A program made the translations under genes and the position numbers. Under the pieces are notes generated by a model, which did not search any database, was not told where the DNA came from, and saw only the letters and a list, made by a program, of their open reading frames with translations. This document shows, piece after piece, positions 8,225-17,587 of a DNA stretch of 64,000 nt. How positions within the stretch are numbered: the stretch's first letter is position 1; the number at the start of each line of letters is the position of its first letter. The stretch covers positions 52,653 through 116,652 of the forward strand of contig CAIRTM010000022.1 of the NCBI GenBank assembly GCA_903881505.1, written 5' to 3'. The stretch comes from an uncultured delta proteobacterium (GTDB lineage Bacteria > Desulfobacterota > WTBG01 > CAIYCZ01 > CAIRTM01).

Positions 8225-9145
8225 ATGAAGAGTGAGCTTGAGATTCGTTTCTGGGGCGTGCGGGGATCGATGCCGGTGTGCTCGCCAGACGTGGTGGGCT
8301 ACGGCGGCTCAACATCGTGCGTTGAAATTATCGCCGACAACGGGACCCATATTGTCCTGGATGCCGGGACCGGCATTCAGGCGCTGGGCATGCATTATTT
8401 GAGAAACGCGATGCCCGCGCACTGCGCCGTGTTTATAACACACGCCCACTGGGATCACATCCAGGGGCTTCCTTTTTTTACACCGGCGTTTGTGCCGGGC
8501 CACCAGCTTTCGTTCTTCGGCTGTAACCAGGGCGCGCTTTCTTTCAGGGATGTCCTGCGCGAGCAGATGCGCAGCCCGTATTTCCCGGTCGAGCTCGAGA
8601 GCTGGCAGGCCGATATCGAGATAAAATCCATCGCTGAAACCACCATTGACATAAACGGTCTCACGGTGACGTCACGCTATGTTGAACACCCGGGCATGAC
8701 CCTGGGATTTCGGGTGGGGTATAAAGGCAAAAGCGTCGTATACCTGCCCGATAATGAGCCGTTCGCGCGGTTTGATCCCGCAAAGGTTTTTACTGAAATC
8801 TCCCTGGGGCCGGGCGAGCCGGACATGGAACGTATCTGCCTGCTTGATCAGAAGAAGAATTTTTTTAATTTCATCCGCTCGGCCGACGTGCTGATTCATG
8901 ACGCCCAGTATACTCCCATGGAGTATGCAACCAAAGTCGGCTGGGGGCACTGCAGCTTTTCTACTGCGGTCAGGGCCGCGATCTACGGCCAGGTGAAACA
9001 CCTTGTGCTGTTTCACCATGATCCGCTTCGCACCGATGCGCAGATCAGGGACATGCTGCAGTCGTGCGCGGCCATGGTGCGTGCCAGCGGTGCGGGACTG
9101 ACGGTTTCAGCCGCGTCGCAGACCGCTCCGGCGCTTCAGCTCTGA
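8225..9145 (+). CDS. Metallo-beta-lactamase-fold hydrolase, PhnP/RNase Z-like
   Basis: A 306-residue metal-dependent hydrolase. The N-terminus (RFWGVRGSMPV...GGSTSCVEI) is the form seen in cyclic-phosphodiesterase-like MBL proteins. The metal motif HxHxDH is present as THAHWDHIQG near residues 75-82. Later ligands are suggested by YVEHPGMTLGFRV, VLIHDAQYTP and VLFHHDPLRTD. Members of this group hydrolyse phosphodiester bonds or act as regulators alongside receiver domains; the substrate here is unknown. The preceding gene is a lone receiver 43 bases upstream, so the two may work together. Its last 10 bases overlap the convergent NUDIX gene. Confidence 0.85.
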   Translation: MKSELEIRFWGVRGSMPVCSPDVVGYGGSTSCVEIIADNGTHIVLDAGTGIQALGMHYLRNAMPAHCAVFITHAHWDHIQGLPFFTPAFVPGHQLSFFGCNQGALSFRDVLREQMRSPYFPVELESWQADIEIKSIAETTIDINGLTVTSRYVEHPGMTLGFRVGYKGKSVVYLPDNEPFARFDPAKVFTEISLGPGEPDMERICLLDQKKNFFNFIRSADVLIHDAQYTPMEYATKVGWGHCSFSTAVRAAIYGQVKHLVLFHHDPLRTDAQIRDMLQSCAAMVRASGAGLTVSAASQTAPALQL

Positions 9146-9795
9146 ACCGGTCCTCCACAATCTTGTGATCCCCGCCATCCGGCGGCTTTGAGCCGTTCGA
9201 GCAGCTCGTTCAGCAGGAGCGCCGTCGCGCCCCAGACATGCTGCCCGCGCACCAGAAATCCCGGAACGCTGCGCTGTGCGCCGAGAACGCTTACAGCGCG
9301 GCTCACGCGCACATCCGGAGCGCAGAGGCTGCTCAACGGCACCATGTACACGCCGTCAACCTCGCGCGGGTCGGGCGTACACGCTGGGATGCCCGCATGC
9401 CATGCGACAAAGGGATGTATGCAGAAATCCGATGCGATGATGTAGGCCGGCTCCAGCGGTCCGGCGACGGTGAGGCGGCCGGGTGCAATGCCGATCTCTT
9501 CGCGGGTTTCCCTCAGGGCGCATGCAAGCGCGGTTTCGCCGGGCTCCCTGCGTCCTCCCGGGAAGGAAATCTGCCCGGGGTGATGGCGCAGGTCGGCGCG
9601 TCGCTTGATGAGGATGACATGCAGCGCTCCCCCGGCAGCATAGAGCGCGATCAGCACCGATCCGGCGCGTGCCCTTCCCGCAAGGCCGGCAGGCCGTTCG
9701 GGTATGCGTCCGACGGGCGACATGGTCAGGCGTGCGCCCGGGGTATCAAAATTTTTCAGGTGAACGGCATTGCGGATAATGCGGTACGTATCCAT
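9136..9795 (-). CDS. NUDIX hydrolase, CoA pyrophosphatase-like
   Basis: 219 residues with a complete NUDIX box GX5EX7REUXEEXGU, seen as GGRREPGETALACALRETREEIGI (about 75-98), preceded by HHPGQISFPGG. The LIKRRADLRHHPGQISFPGG context is typical of the CoA/acyl-CoA diphosphatase subgroup (NudL-like), which cleaves CoA to 4'-phosphopantetheine and 3',5'-ADP. The substrate assignment is inferred from this context alone. Its 3' end overlaps the convergent MBL gene by 10 bases. The nitroreductase gene lies 74 bases upstream on the same strand. Confidence 0.85.
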   Translation of the reverse strand: MDTYRIIRNAVHLKNFDTPGARLTMSPVGRIPERPAGLAGRARAGSVLIALYAAGGALHVILIKRRADLRHHPGQISFPGGRREPGETALACALRETREEIGIAPGRLTVAGPLEPAYIIASDFCIHPFVAWHAGIPACTPDPREVDGVYMVPLSSLCAPDVRVSRAVSVLGAQRSVPGFLVRGQHVWGATALLLNELLERLKAAGWRGSQDCGGPVQS

Positions 9796-9869
9796 TGTTC
9801 GTCAGGCCGGCTGTGCCACGGCTGTACGGCAGCGCACGCTTCCCGGTCTGCCGTGGGGCGCATGTACCG

Positions 9870-10535
9870 CTAGGTATGGCGGGTTACGCACGTTTCAAGC
9901 CCCTCGCGGCCGGAGCGGAACTGGTTGACCGGAAAATCCGGGTCAGGGTAGCCGACAGCGATGAACAGGACCGGCAAAGCCTCTTCCGGCAGGTTCAGGG
10001 CTGCCCTGATCGCGTCCGTGTACATCAGGGTAAGGGCGATCGCGCAGGTCCCGAGACCGCGGGCATGGGCTGAGAGCATCAGGTTCTGGGCGGCCATGCC
10101 GATGTCCAGGTAGCGCACAGGCGGCATGTCGGCGTGCATGGTTATCAGCGCAACGGTTGGGGCATCATAAAAGCGGAAGCTGCCGCTTTCAATAAAGGCC
10201 GCGTTGCCGTCGCCCAGTTGGGCAATAAAGGGGCGGATGGCGCGAAACAGCTCCTTCGTGCGCTGGACATACTGCGCAGGGATGGTTTTGCCCTTTGAAG
10301 GGTCATAGCTTCTGCGCTGCTCCTGATGGGCCAGTTTAACAAACTGATTAAGGTGTGCCAGCGACTTTCCTTCAATCACATGGAAATGCCAGGGCTGCTG
10401 GTTTGAAGCCGAGGGCGCCCAGAGGGCATCGGTAAGTATTTCGTCAATTATCGGGGCGGGAACAGCACGCCGGAGAAATCCGCGGCAGGTTCTGCGTTCA
10501 CGCAGGCAGGCAAGCGTGTCCATGGATGAAATCAT
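9870..10535 (-). CDS. Nitroreductase-family flavoprotein
   Basis: 221 residues of the FMN-dependent nitroreductase fold. The N-terminus has RRTCRGFLRRAVP, where the first arginines normally contact the FMN phosphate. It is followed by ALWAPSASNQQPWHFHVIEG, a highly conserved FMN-site segment, and the C-terminus carries AVGYPD. Family members reduce nitro compounds, quinones or enones with NAD(P)H, and the physiological substrate is rarely evident from sequence. The start has a strong AGGAGG that overlaps the stop of the upstream coiled-coil gene, so the two are translationally close. Confidence 0.88.
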   Translation of the reverse strand: MISSMDTLACLRERRTCRGFLRRAVPAPIIDEILTDALWAPSASNQQPWHFHVIEGKSLAHLNQFVKLAHQEQRRSYDPSKGKTIPAQYVQRTKELFRAIRPFIAQLGDGNAAFIESGSFRFYDAPTVALITMHADMPPVRYLDIGMAAQNLMLSAHARGLGTCAIALTLMYTDAIRAALNLPEEALPVLFIAVGYPDPDFPVNQFRSGREGLETCVTRHT

Positions 10536-10541
10536 GCCCTC

Positions 10542-10823
10542 CTACTGGTTCTGTTTTTCCTCTGAAAGGCTTTCAACAAGTTTCGTGTAGCAGTCCTCAA
10601 CCTCCTGCAGGCGTTTTTCGGCGTTGCTGAGAAACATGCCGATCTGACCTATTTCATCCTTGAGCTGCTCAAAGGAGCTGTCCTGCGCCTGTATTTGCCG
10701 GGAAAAATCTTTTATTTTGTTGACCAGCATCTGGGCCGAGGCTGCGAAAAACTGGCATTCTTCGTAGTCGTTTACAATAATCGCGGCAAGTCGCTCGCGT
10801 GCCTGCCTGGTCAGCTCTGCCAT
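10542..10823 (-). CDS. Small coiled-coil hypothetical protein
   Basis: 93 residues, charged and almost entirely helical, with heptad-like spacing from about residue 30 to the end (LVNKIKDFSRQIQAQDSSFEQLKDEIGQIGMFLSNAEKRLQEVEDCYTKLVESL). No signal peptide or membrane segment. I do not recognise the family. It is the first gene of a minus-strand set with the nitroreductase (6-base gap) and NUDIX genes, and is divergent from murA. The ATG is preceded by AAGG at suitable distance. Confidence 0.65.
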   Translation of the reverse strand: MAELTRQARERLAAIIVNDYEECQFFAASAQMLVNKIKDFSRQIQAQDSSFEQLKDEIGQIGMFLSNAEKRLQEVEDCYTKLVESLSEEKQNQ

Positions 10824-10888
10824 GGGGGGCCTTTCGCCGTAGAGTGCCTGGTTGCGTCCCTGTTCTGATACAGGGGGGTACTGAGGAA

Positions 10889-10921
10889 TTGCTTGAAAAA
10901 AACAGGCTTATACAATATAAC
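10889..10921 (+). promoter_or_regulatory. Probable promoter of the murA run
   Basis: Two overlapping sigma-70-like sites lie here: TTGAAA (10893-10898) with TATAAC (10916-10921) at 17-base spacing, and TTGCTT (10889-10894) with TACAAT (10911-10916) at 16-base spacing. The leader to the murA ATG would be about 90 bases. Confidence 0.55.
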
Positions 10922-11014
10922 GATTATACGTGTTCCGCAAGGCTATTTTTCCTCCTGCCGGGGCAGTGCCTGTGCTCTGTATCCAGATGGATTTTATTGT
11001 GAAGGTTGGTTTGT

Positions 11015-12265
11015 ATGGAATGTATCGTTATCAACGGCGGCCGTCCTCTGCAGGGATTGGTTGCCGCCAGCGGCGCCAAAAATTCGGCCCTGGCGGTCAT
11101 GGCCGCAACGCTGCTCTGCAGCGGCGAGCACCGTATCAGCGGTGTTCCTGAGCTGTGTGACATCAGCACCATGAAGCGCCTGCTTGAACATCTGGGCGTG
11201 CGCATCACGGGTTCGGCTGATCTCAGGCTTGACGCCACGCATATTGATATAGTCGATGCGCCCTATGAGCTGGTCAAGACCATGCGCGCGTCCTTTCTGG
11301 TGCTTGGTCCGCTGCTGGCCCGGTTCGGCAACGCGCGCGTTTCACTTCCCGGCGGGTGCGCCATCGGGCTGCGGCCGGTTGATATTCATATCAAGGCTCT
11401 TGAGGCCATGGGCGCCCACATCAGTATCGAGAACGGCTACGTGAACGCTTTTTGTGAGCGCATGCGCGGAGCCCGGATACTGTTCGACATGCCCACGGTT
11501 GGCGGCACGGAGAATATCATGATGGCCGCCTGCCTGGCAGATGGGGTGACCGTGATCGAAAACGCGGCGCGTGAACCCGAGATAATTGATCTGGCCGCAG
11601 CCCTGCGTTCGGCCGGAGCCCTCATAACCGGTGACGGAACCGGCACCATTACGATTGAAGGCGTCCGCCAACTTGCACCGATCGTGCATACGGTGATGCC
11701 TGACCGGATCGAGGCCGGGACCCTTTTGATCGCCGGCGCCATCACAGAGGGGGACGTGACGGTCGAGAACTGTCCCGTTGCCTACATGGGGGCAACGCTT
11801 GAAAAGCTGCGCGACATCGGCTGTATTATTGATGAATCGGAGAACTGCGCACGCATACGTGCTGATAGAGGCCTGAAACCGGTTGAGGTCACTACGAGCC
11901 CCTATCCGGGCTTTCCGACCGACATGCAGGCCCAGCTCATGTCGCTGCTGACCCTGGCCGGGGGCACATCGCTGATCCGCGAGACGATCTTTGAAAATCG
12001 TTTTATCCATGTCGCCGAGCTTGACCGCATGGGCGCCCGTATCCGGGTTGAACGCGACTGTGCGGTTGTTACCGGTGTCGAGCAGCTTGAAGGCGCCCGT
12101 GTCATGGCGTCCGACCTGCGCGCCAGCGCATCCCTGATCCTTGCCGGGCTGGCCGCGCGGGGTACAACCGTTGTTTCGCGCATTTATCATCTTGACCGCG
12201 GCTATGAAGCCCTGGAGGAAAAACTCCGCCGCCTTGGCGCCGATATACGGCGTGAGCAGGAATAA
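11015..12265 (+). CDS. murA: UDP-N-acetylglucosamine 1-carboxyvinyltransferase (MurA)
   Basis: Transfers enolpyruvate from PEP to UDP-GlcNAc, the first committed step of peptidoglycan synthesis. From the ATG at 11015 it has 416 residues, normal for Mur[18 protein letters not shown] carries the conserved Lys/Asn pair at residues 22-23. The active-site loop is [14 protein letters not shown], with the catalytic cysteine falling at residue 115 exactly as in E. coli; Cys at this position makes the enzyme a fosfomycin target rather than an Asp-type resistant form. The ORF track starts at a TTG nine bases earlier, but GAAGG nine bases before the ATG supports the later start. hisD follows after 36 bases. 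Confidence 0.96.
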   Translation: MECIVINGGRPLQGLVAASGAKNSALAVMAATLLCSGEHRISGVPELCDISTMKRLLEHLGVRITGSADLRLDATHIDIVDAPYELVKTMRASFLVLGPLLARFGNARVSLPGGCAIGLRPVDIHIKALEAMGAHISIENGYVNAFCERMRGARILFDMPTVGGTENIMMAACLADGVTVIENAAREPEIIDLAAALRSAGALITGDGTGTITIEGVRQLAPIVHTVMPDRIEAGTLLIAGAITEGDVTVENCPVAYMGATLEKLRDIGCIIDESENCARIRADRGLKPVEVTTSPYPGFPTDMQAQLMSLLTLAGGTSLIRETIFENRFIHVAELDRMGARIRVERDCAVVTGVEQLEGARVMASDLRASASLILAGLAARGTTVVSRIYHLDRGYEALEEKLRRLGADIRREQE

Positions 12266-12301
12266 TAAACGGGCACAGCCCTTTTCGACAGGTACCACAT
12301 C

Positions 12302-13582
12302 ATGCGTATGCTCCGATACACCGACGAACAGTTCGCCGCCGAGTGCAGTGCGCTGCGCGCACGCGCGAGTCTGCCGACGCAGGAATCAGAGCAGGCTGTC
12401 AGGACCATTATTGACGAGGTGCGGTCCGGCGGGGACGCGGCCCTGCGGCGTCTGACCCGGCGCTTTGACGGGCATGAAAATCTCACGGTTGATCCTGCCG
12501 AGATCAGGGCAGCCCGCAAACGGGTGGACGCCGAAGTATGTAAGTCCCTGCAGCTGGCATATGAACGCATTGAGCGCTTCCATCGCCGTCAGAAGATTAA
12601 TTCCTGGATCACCGCTGAAAGCGGCGGCGAAATACTCGGGCAGCTTGTGCGCCCGCTTGAGCGTGTCGGTATCTATGTTCCGGGCGGCAAGGCCCTGTAT
12701 CCGTCATCGGTGCTGATGAACGCGATACCTGCAAAGGTTGCCGGTGTCTCTGAAATTGTCATGGTCAGCCCGGCAGGCTCGGACGGCCTGCATCCGCTGG
12801 TGCTTGCGGCCGCGGACCTGTGCGGCATCAGCAGGATCTTCCAGATCGGCGGCGCCCAGGCCGTTGCAGCCCTTGCCTACGGCACCGAATCGGTGCCGCG
12901 GGTCGACAAAATCACCGGTCCCGGCAACATCTACGTTGCGCTGGCCAAAAAACTTGTCTACGGTGATGTCGACATCGACATGATCGCCGGGCCGAGCGAG
13001 ATTTTGATCATCGCAGACGGCAGCGGAGATCCTGCCTGGGCTGCGGCAGACCTGCTTTCGCAGGCTGAGCATGATGAGATGGCATCCTCAGTCCTGATCA
13101 CACCCGATGAGCAGTTTGCCGCGCGTGTCTTCGATGAGCTGCAGGCCCGGCTGGCGATGCTTCCGCGGCAGACCATCGCCCGCACCTCGATCGACAGGCA
13201 CGGCGCGATCATTATCGTTCCTGATCTCGCTCAGGCGGTGAGCCTGGCCAACGATATGGCGCCGGAACATCTCGAACTGTTCGTTGAGCGCCCCTGGGAT
13301 CTTGTCACGCAGATCAGGCATGCCGGCGCGGTTTTTCTGGGCCATCACACGCCCGAGCCGCTGGGCGATTACCTGGCCGGTCCCAACCATGTGCTGCCGA
13401 CCGCAGGCAGCGCGCGTTTTTACTCGGCGCTGTCGGTGGACGACTTTATCAAGAAGATCAGCCTTCTTTCCTTTACGCCCGCCGCCCTTGATGCGCTCGG
13501 CGGCGATGCCGTCCGCCTTGCCGCCTGCGAGAGCCTGGATGCGCATGCCGGCAGTGTCGCCGTGCGCCTTGACCGGACGTAG
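12302..13582 (+). CDS. hisD: Histidinol dehydrogenase
   Basis: Catalyses the last two NAD+-dependent oxidations of histidine synthesis, from histidinol to histidine. 426 residues, the standard length. Signature stretches are RIFQIGGAQAVAALAYGTE and VDKITGPGNIYVALAKK, and the zinc-site residues are in SQAEHDEM, MAPEHLELF, LGDYLAGPNHVLPTAG and ESLDAHAGSV. The catalytic Glu-His pair is seen in PEHLE. It stands between murA and cca with no other his gene in the window; in several related genomes hisG sits between murA and hisD, so this looks like a reduced version of that arrangement. Confidence 0.96.
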   Translation: MRMLRYTDEQFAAECSALRARASLPTQESEQAVRTIIDEVRSGGDAALRRLTRRFDGHENLTVDPAEIRAARKRVDAEVCKSLQLAYERIERFHRRQKINSWITAESGGEILGQLVRPLERVGIYVPGGKALYPSSVLMNAIPAKVAGVSEIVMVSPAGSDGLHPLVLAAADLCGISRIFQIGGAQAVAALAYGTESVPRVDKITGPGNIYVALAKKLVYGDVDIDMIAGPSEILIIADGSGDPAWAAADLLSQAEHDEMASSVLITPDEQFAARVFDELQARLAMLPRQTIARTSIDRHGAIIIVPDLAQAVSLANDMAPEHLELFVERPWDLVTQIRHAGAVFLGHHTPEPLGDYLAGPNHVLPTAGSARFYSALSVDDFIKKISLLSFTPAALDALGGDAVRLAACESLDAHAGSVAVRLDRT

Positions 13583-13587
13583 CCTCA

Positions 13588-15021
13588 ATGCACTCTCTCA
13601 GCCGCCTGCGGCTGCAGCCGACCGTTCAAACCGTATCGCGGATTGCGCAGGATACGGGCCTGCCGGTGTACCTTGTCGGCGGGGCGGTCCGGGACGGGCT
13701 TCTGGGAAGCGGGCGCGCGCATGATTTTGATTTTGCGCTCTGCGGCGGCTTCGATGAACTGGTCGCGTCGTTTGCCCGCGCGCAGCGGGGAAAAGTAATT
13801 CCCTGGGACATTGACCAGCAGCGCGTCGTGTTCCGCAGGGGCGGCACCCGGCTGACGGCCGATTTTTCGCGCATGCGCAGCCCTGATATCATCGCTGACC
13901 TCGAACAGCGCGATTTCACCGTCAATGCCATGGCCCTTGCGCTGCATGAGCCCGGCAGCGGCCTGATCGATCCGCTCGGCGCGCAGGCCGATCTCGAGGC
14001 CCGGTGCCTGCGCATGTGTTCGGATCAGGCCTTTGAAGCCGACCCCCTGCGCATGCTGCGCGCCTTCAGGTTTGCACGTCAGTTGTCCTGCGACATTGAA
14101 CCCCGTACGCTCGAGAGTATTTACCGCAGCAGCGGCTTGATAACGCGCAGCGCCCGCGAGCGCGTCAAGCGCGAATTGTTCATGATCCTGCATGCGCCGC
14201 AGCTTGAGGAATCGCTTCGCGCTCTGCTTCATGCGGGCCTTCTGGCGCAATTAGTGCCGGGCATTGCGTCGATGAACAGCGTCCGGCAGAGCCCTCCCCA
14301 TGAGCATACCCTGATTGAACACAGCCTGCGAACGGCCGGGCTTCTGGATGAGGCCCTGCAGAGCACCGGCGCATGCTGTGACGGTTTGAGAACGAAGCTT
14401 AACGACTATGTCAACCAGGTCATTGAGGAAGGCGTGACCATGATGTCGCTGCTGTCGTTTGCGTCCCTGCTGCATGATATCGGCAAGCCGGGCTGCGCCG
14501 TTGAGCAGGGCGGCAGAATGCATTTCCACGGGCATGAGCGTTCCGGCGCCCGCATTATCCGCGGCATGGCGCGCGAAGCCGGTTTGGGGCGCAAGGCCCA
14601 GGCAATCCTGGCCGTCCTTGTCGAGCAGCATATGCGCATCCTGCAGATGTCGCTGCTCGAGAGCGTGAGCGAGCGCGCCAAAGCGCGCTTTGTGCGCGAT
14701 TGCGGCCCTGTTGCACCCGGCGTGTGCCTGATCGCCATTGCCGACAGCCTGGCGACCTGCACGACGCCTGAATACCGTCAGTCCAGCCGGCGCATGCGCG
14801 ATATCGCCGCTGAGCTCTGCGCCCGTATTCTCGCATCCGGGCAACTGCTGGAGGAGGAGCCGCTGCTCACGGGCGCTGACGTCATGGCTGTGCTGCAGAC
14901 CGCCCGGGGACCGCATGTCGGCCGTATTCTAAAACAGGCCGCGCAGCTTGAACGCAACGGAACTCTTCATGACAGGGAAGCTGCTTTGGCATGGCTGCGC
15001 ACTCAGAGACTTACCGATTAA
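13588..15021 (+). CDS. cca: CCA-adding enzyme/poly(A) polymerase family with HD domain
   Basis: 477-residue class II nucleotidyltransferase. The head domain has VYLVGGAVRDGLLGS and DFDFAL (about 20-50), giving the metal-binding Asp pair, then RDFTVNAMAL and the RRxRF-type element EADPLRMLRAFRFARQL (about 150). A C-terminal HD domain follows (SLLHDIGKPG about 290, FHGHERSGARI), as in phosphohydrolase-bearing CCA enzymes. The expected role is adding or repairing the tRNA 3' CCA end; an A-adding or poly(A) specificity cannot be separated by eye. It starts 5 bases after hisD and its end overlaps the FAD protein gene by 31 bases. Confidence 0.88.
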   Translation: MHSLSRLRLQPTVQTVSRIAQDTGLPVYLVGGAVRDGLLGSGRAHDFDFALCGGFDELVASFARAQRGKVIPWDIDQQRVVFRRGGTRLTADFSRMRSPDIIADLEQRDFTVNAMALALHEPGSGLIDPLGAQADLEARCLRMCSDQAFEADPLRMLRAFRFARQLSCDIEPRTLESIYRSSGLITRSARERVKRELFMILHAPQLEESLRALLHAGLLAQLVPGIASMNSVRQSPPHEHTLIEHSLRTAGLLDEALQSTGACCDGLRTKLNDYVNQVIEEGVTMMSLLSFASLLHDIGKPGCAVEQGGRMHFHGHERSGARIIRGMAREAGLGRKAQAILAVLVEQHMRILQMSLLESVSERAKARFVRDCGPVAPGVCLIAIADSLATCTTPEYRQSSRRMRDIAAELCARILASGQLLEEEPLLTGADVMAVLQTARGPHVGRILKQAAQLERNGTLHDREAALAWLRTQRLTD

Positions 15022-16586
15022 AAATAACCGGCCTGCGCCTGGGTGGAACGGACGGGCCGTCAGTGCAGGGAGAGCTTGCGCGTGCGCTGTGCGTTCCATG
15101 CGAGCGCATTCAGTCCGTGTGCATCCTGCGGCGCTCGCTTGACGCGCGCCAGCGCACCCTGGTGTATGAATACAGTCTTGCCGCGGATATCTGCCTTACC
15201 GCAGAGGAATTTGAGCGGATCAGCGCTGACAGCCGGGTCAGCCTGTATTCTGAAGAGCCTTTGCCGCCTGCCGGGCCGGGCCTGAGCCTGCCTGAACGCC
15301 CGGTTGTCGCAGGCTGCGGGCCGGCCGGTTTGTTTGCCGCCCTGGCTCTCGTTGAACGGGGATGTCCGCCGCTGGTGATCGAGCGCGGCGGCCGTATTGC
15401 TGATCGCGTTCGGGCTGTGCAGGCGTTCTGGAAACGCGGCGAGCTCGATACCGAATCAAACGTGGTGTTCGGCGAGGGCGGGGCCGGAACTTTTTCGGAC
15501 GGCAAACTGACCGCCCGCGGCTCCTCGCCCTTCAAACTGCGCGTGCTGGAGGAGCTGGTCGCCTGCGGGGCTGAAAGTGATATTCTTTTTGATACCCGTG
15601 CGCATGTGGGCACCGACCGTTTGCGCCGCGTTATCCCGGCGCTGGTCGAGCGACTGCAGCAGAGGGGCGTAGAGTTCAGGTTCAACACACGCATGGATGA
15701 CGTCGTCATCGAGCAGGGCAGGGTGCGCGCCGTCCGCATCGGCGGCGAGGTGCTTGCGACCGGGATCGTTGTTCTGGCGCTCGGGCACAGCGCGCGCGAC
15801 ACCGTGCGCATGCTTGCGCGCCGGGGCATGCGCATACAGCCCAAGGGCTTTGCCGTCGGGACCCGCATCGAGCATCCGCAGGAGCTGATTGACCTCGCGA
15901 TGCGCCGCAATAAGAGCGCCCGCGGCGCATACGGCCCGGCTGACTATGCCCTGAAGCATCAGGACACGGCATCCGGCAGGGGCGTGTACAGCTTCTGCAT
16001 GTGCCCCGGGGGTCTTGTAATCGGCTGCGCATCACAGCCGGAAACACTGTGCGTCAACGGAATGAGTTTTTCAAACCGCGCCGGGAGCCGGGCCAATGCT
16101 GCCATTGTGGCCACAATTGCGCCTGATGATTTTGAAACAGGCGACCCGCTCAGCGGTATTGCATTCCAGGAACACATAGAGCGCCTGGTCTACGCTGCCG
16201 GGGCCATGCCGTATTATGCGCCGGCGCAGCGTGCCGCTGATTTTATGCGCGGGCGTGCCTCAACCGGGCTGCCATGCGAAGATGTTTCGTATACACCCGG
16301 GATTAGTCCTGTTGATCTTGCCGGGGTGCTGCCGGGCTTTATCATTGAACCTCTGCGCCGGGCGCTGGCAGCGTTTGATAAAAAGATACACGGCTTTATC
16401 GAGCAGGGCATTCTGATAGGGGCAGAAACGCGTACATCATCGCCGGTTCGCATGCTGCGCGATCCGGAAACATTTCAGGCTGAAGGCATTGCCGGCCTTG
16501 TGCCGGTCGGCGAAGGGGCCGGCTATGCAGGCGGGATTGTTTCAAGCGCGGTTGACGGCTTGCGGGCAGGCTGGCGCGCCGGGTGA
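14991..16586 (+). CDS. FAD-dependent dehydrogenase, COG2509-like
   Basis: 531-residue flavoprotein of the uncharacterised FAD-dependent dehydrogenase group (COG2509). A small N-terminal domain (about 1-95) with the RRSLDARQR segment precedes the dinucleotide-binding motif VVAGCGPAGLFAALAL (about 104-119) and the conserved VFGEGGAGTFSDGKLTAR. A second conserved block is YSFCMCPGGLVIGC, and the C-terminal FAD contact is VPVGEGAGYAGGIVSSAVDGL. It is soluble, with no membrane segment. The biological substrate of this family is not established. The start lies within the cca 3' end, with GGAAG ahead of it, suggesting translational coupling. Confidence 0.85.
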   Translation: MAAHSETYRLKITGLRLGGTDGPSVQGELARALCVPCERIQSVCILRRSLDARQRTLVYEYSLAADICLTAEEFERISADSRVSLYSEEPLPPAGPGLSLPERPVVAGCGPAGLFAALALVERGCPPLVIERGGRIADRVRAVQAFWKRGELDTESNVVFGEGGAGTFSDGKLTARGSSPFKLRVLEELVACGAESDILFDTRAHVGTDRLRRVIPALVERLQQRGVEFRFNTRMDDVVIEQGRVRAVRIGGEVLATGIVVLALGHSARDTVRMLARRGMRIQPKGFAVGTRIEHPQELIDLAMRRNKSARGAYGPADYALKHQDTASGRGVYSFCMCPGGLVIGCASQPETLCVNGMSFSNRAGSRANAAIVATIAPDDFETGDPLSGIAFQEHIERLVYAAGAMPYYAPAQRAADFMRGRASTGLPCEDVSYTPGISPVDLAGVLPGFIIEPLRRALAAFDKKIHGFIEQGILIGAETRTSSPVRMLRDPETFQAEGIAGLVPVGEGAGYAGGIVSSAVDGLRAGWRAG

Positions 16587-16774
16587 CGCCCTTGGCTGCG
16601 GGAATGCGAGCGGTCTGCAACTCGTCGGTATTGATTGCGCATGCTGCGGCACGCTATCCTCTTTTTTGAAGAATGCCCGGCCGGGGGTAATCTAGGTGAA
16701 CCAAAACGCACAATCTTTCGAGAGATTTTTATGAATGCTTCACATCACGCTGAAGGCGTCTCCGGATCACGATT

Positions 16775-17587
16775 TTACATGCCGATTGGTATGAAGGCTG
16801 CCGAGGCAAGGCGGTAGGAAACGGTTACGAACGTTCTATTGGTGCGATCAGCGATGGTTGTTGCAAGCTGGTCCTGCAGGACTATCATTTTGCCGAACAG
16901 GCGTTCAAAGCTGAGGTTTGTCTCTGTGGAGCTGATTTCGTTTGTCAGCAGAAAAACACAGCCATTTTTATTGAGGCGGTGGTTTAATCGCCAGATTAAA
17001 ATTTCTATATTACGGGCGCTGTCGTAGAGCTGTTGCGGTTCAAGCATGTCGTAGAAGTAGAACTGGTTCTTTTTTTTGTAGGATGACCAAATCATGTCGC
17101 GCAGACCAGCCACGAGCGCGAACACCCGGTCGCCCGTATAGTGTTCCTCAAAGCTGAGGAGCATTGCGTCGATGCTGCGCTTGTGGTCCAGCTCGGCGAA
17201 CGCTTCCTGGGGATTTTCGCCAAACAGAGCGGCACGGCGCATTTCAATGGTTGTGTCGGGGACCTTCGAAAGCTCGGACGGGTTGCGGCGATAGAGCTTC
17301 AGAAGCAGTTCTTCCATAAGAACGTTCATTGTGTTGGCGTTATCCTCGGCAACCATGTCGATGGTGGTTTTGAGGAGGCTTGAAAAACGAAGAGGGCGGG
17401 AACTGCAGCCCGCCAGGGAAAAGAAAAGGACGAACGTAAGTGCATACGCGGCAACTGATAGAAAACATGTATGCGCAGCTGCCGGGGATGAAAAAAATGA
17501 CTTTAACCCGGGGAGTGTCTTGTTCCTGTGCCGGTGTGACGTGTGGATATGGTGAACCTGCTGAAACCAGCATGCCGGCAACCGCAT
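16775..17587 (-). CDS. Putative lipoprotein of unknown function, start uncertain
   Basis: The downstream ~210 residues look like a genuine protein: LTFVLFFSLAGCSSRP contains a good lipobox (LAGC), followed by an acidic and helical domain rich in Asn/Leu/Arg ending SAAFIPIGM. Normally the start would sit about 20 residues before the lipobox, but no ATG, GTG or TTG occurs in frame there. The nearest start (17587) adds ~60 Cys/His/Arg-rich residues unlike a signal peptide, and the track start is 26 codons further. A 7-T homopolymer lies just upstream of the lipobox region. A frameshift or decayed 5' end is possible. I do not recognise the family. GC content is lower than in the neighbours. Confidence 0.55.
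   Translation of the reverse strand: MRLPACWFQQVHHIHTSHRHRNKTLPGLKSFFSSPAAAHTCFLSVAAYALTFVLFFSLAGCSSRPLRFSSLLKTTIDMVAEDNANTMNVLMEELLLKLYRRNPSELSKVPDTTIEMRRAALFGENPQEAFAELDHKRSIDAMLLSFEEHYTGDRVFALVAGLRDMIWSSYKKKNQFYFYDMLEPQQLYDSARNIEILIWRLNHRLNKNGCVFLLTNEISSTETNLSFERLFGKMIVLQDQLATTIADRTNRTFVTVSYRLASAAFIPIGM

Noticed and set aside
11342-12298. 318-codon minus-strand ORF opposite murA
   Set aside because: Antisense shadow; murA has all family motifs including Cys115.
16731-16817. 28-codon plus-strand ORF (MNASHHAEG...) after the FAD gene
   Set aside because: Weak GAGAG ribosome site and overlap with the convergent lipoprotein end; too little evidence to call a gene.
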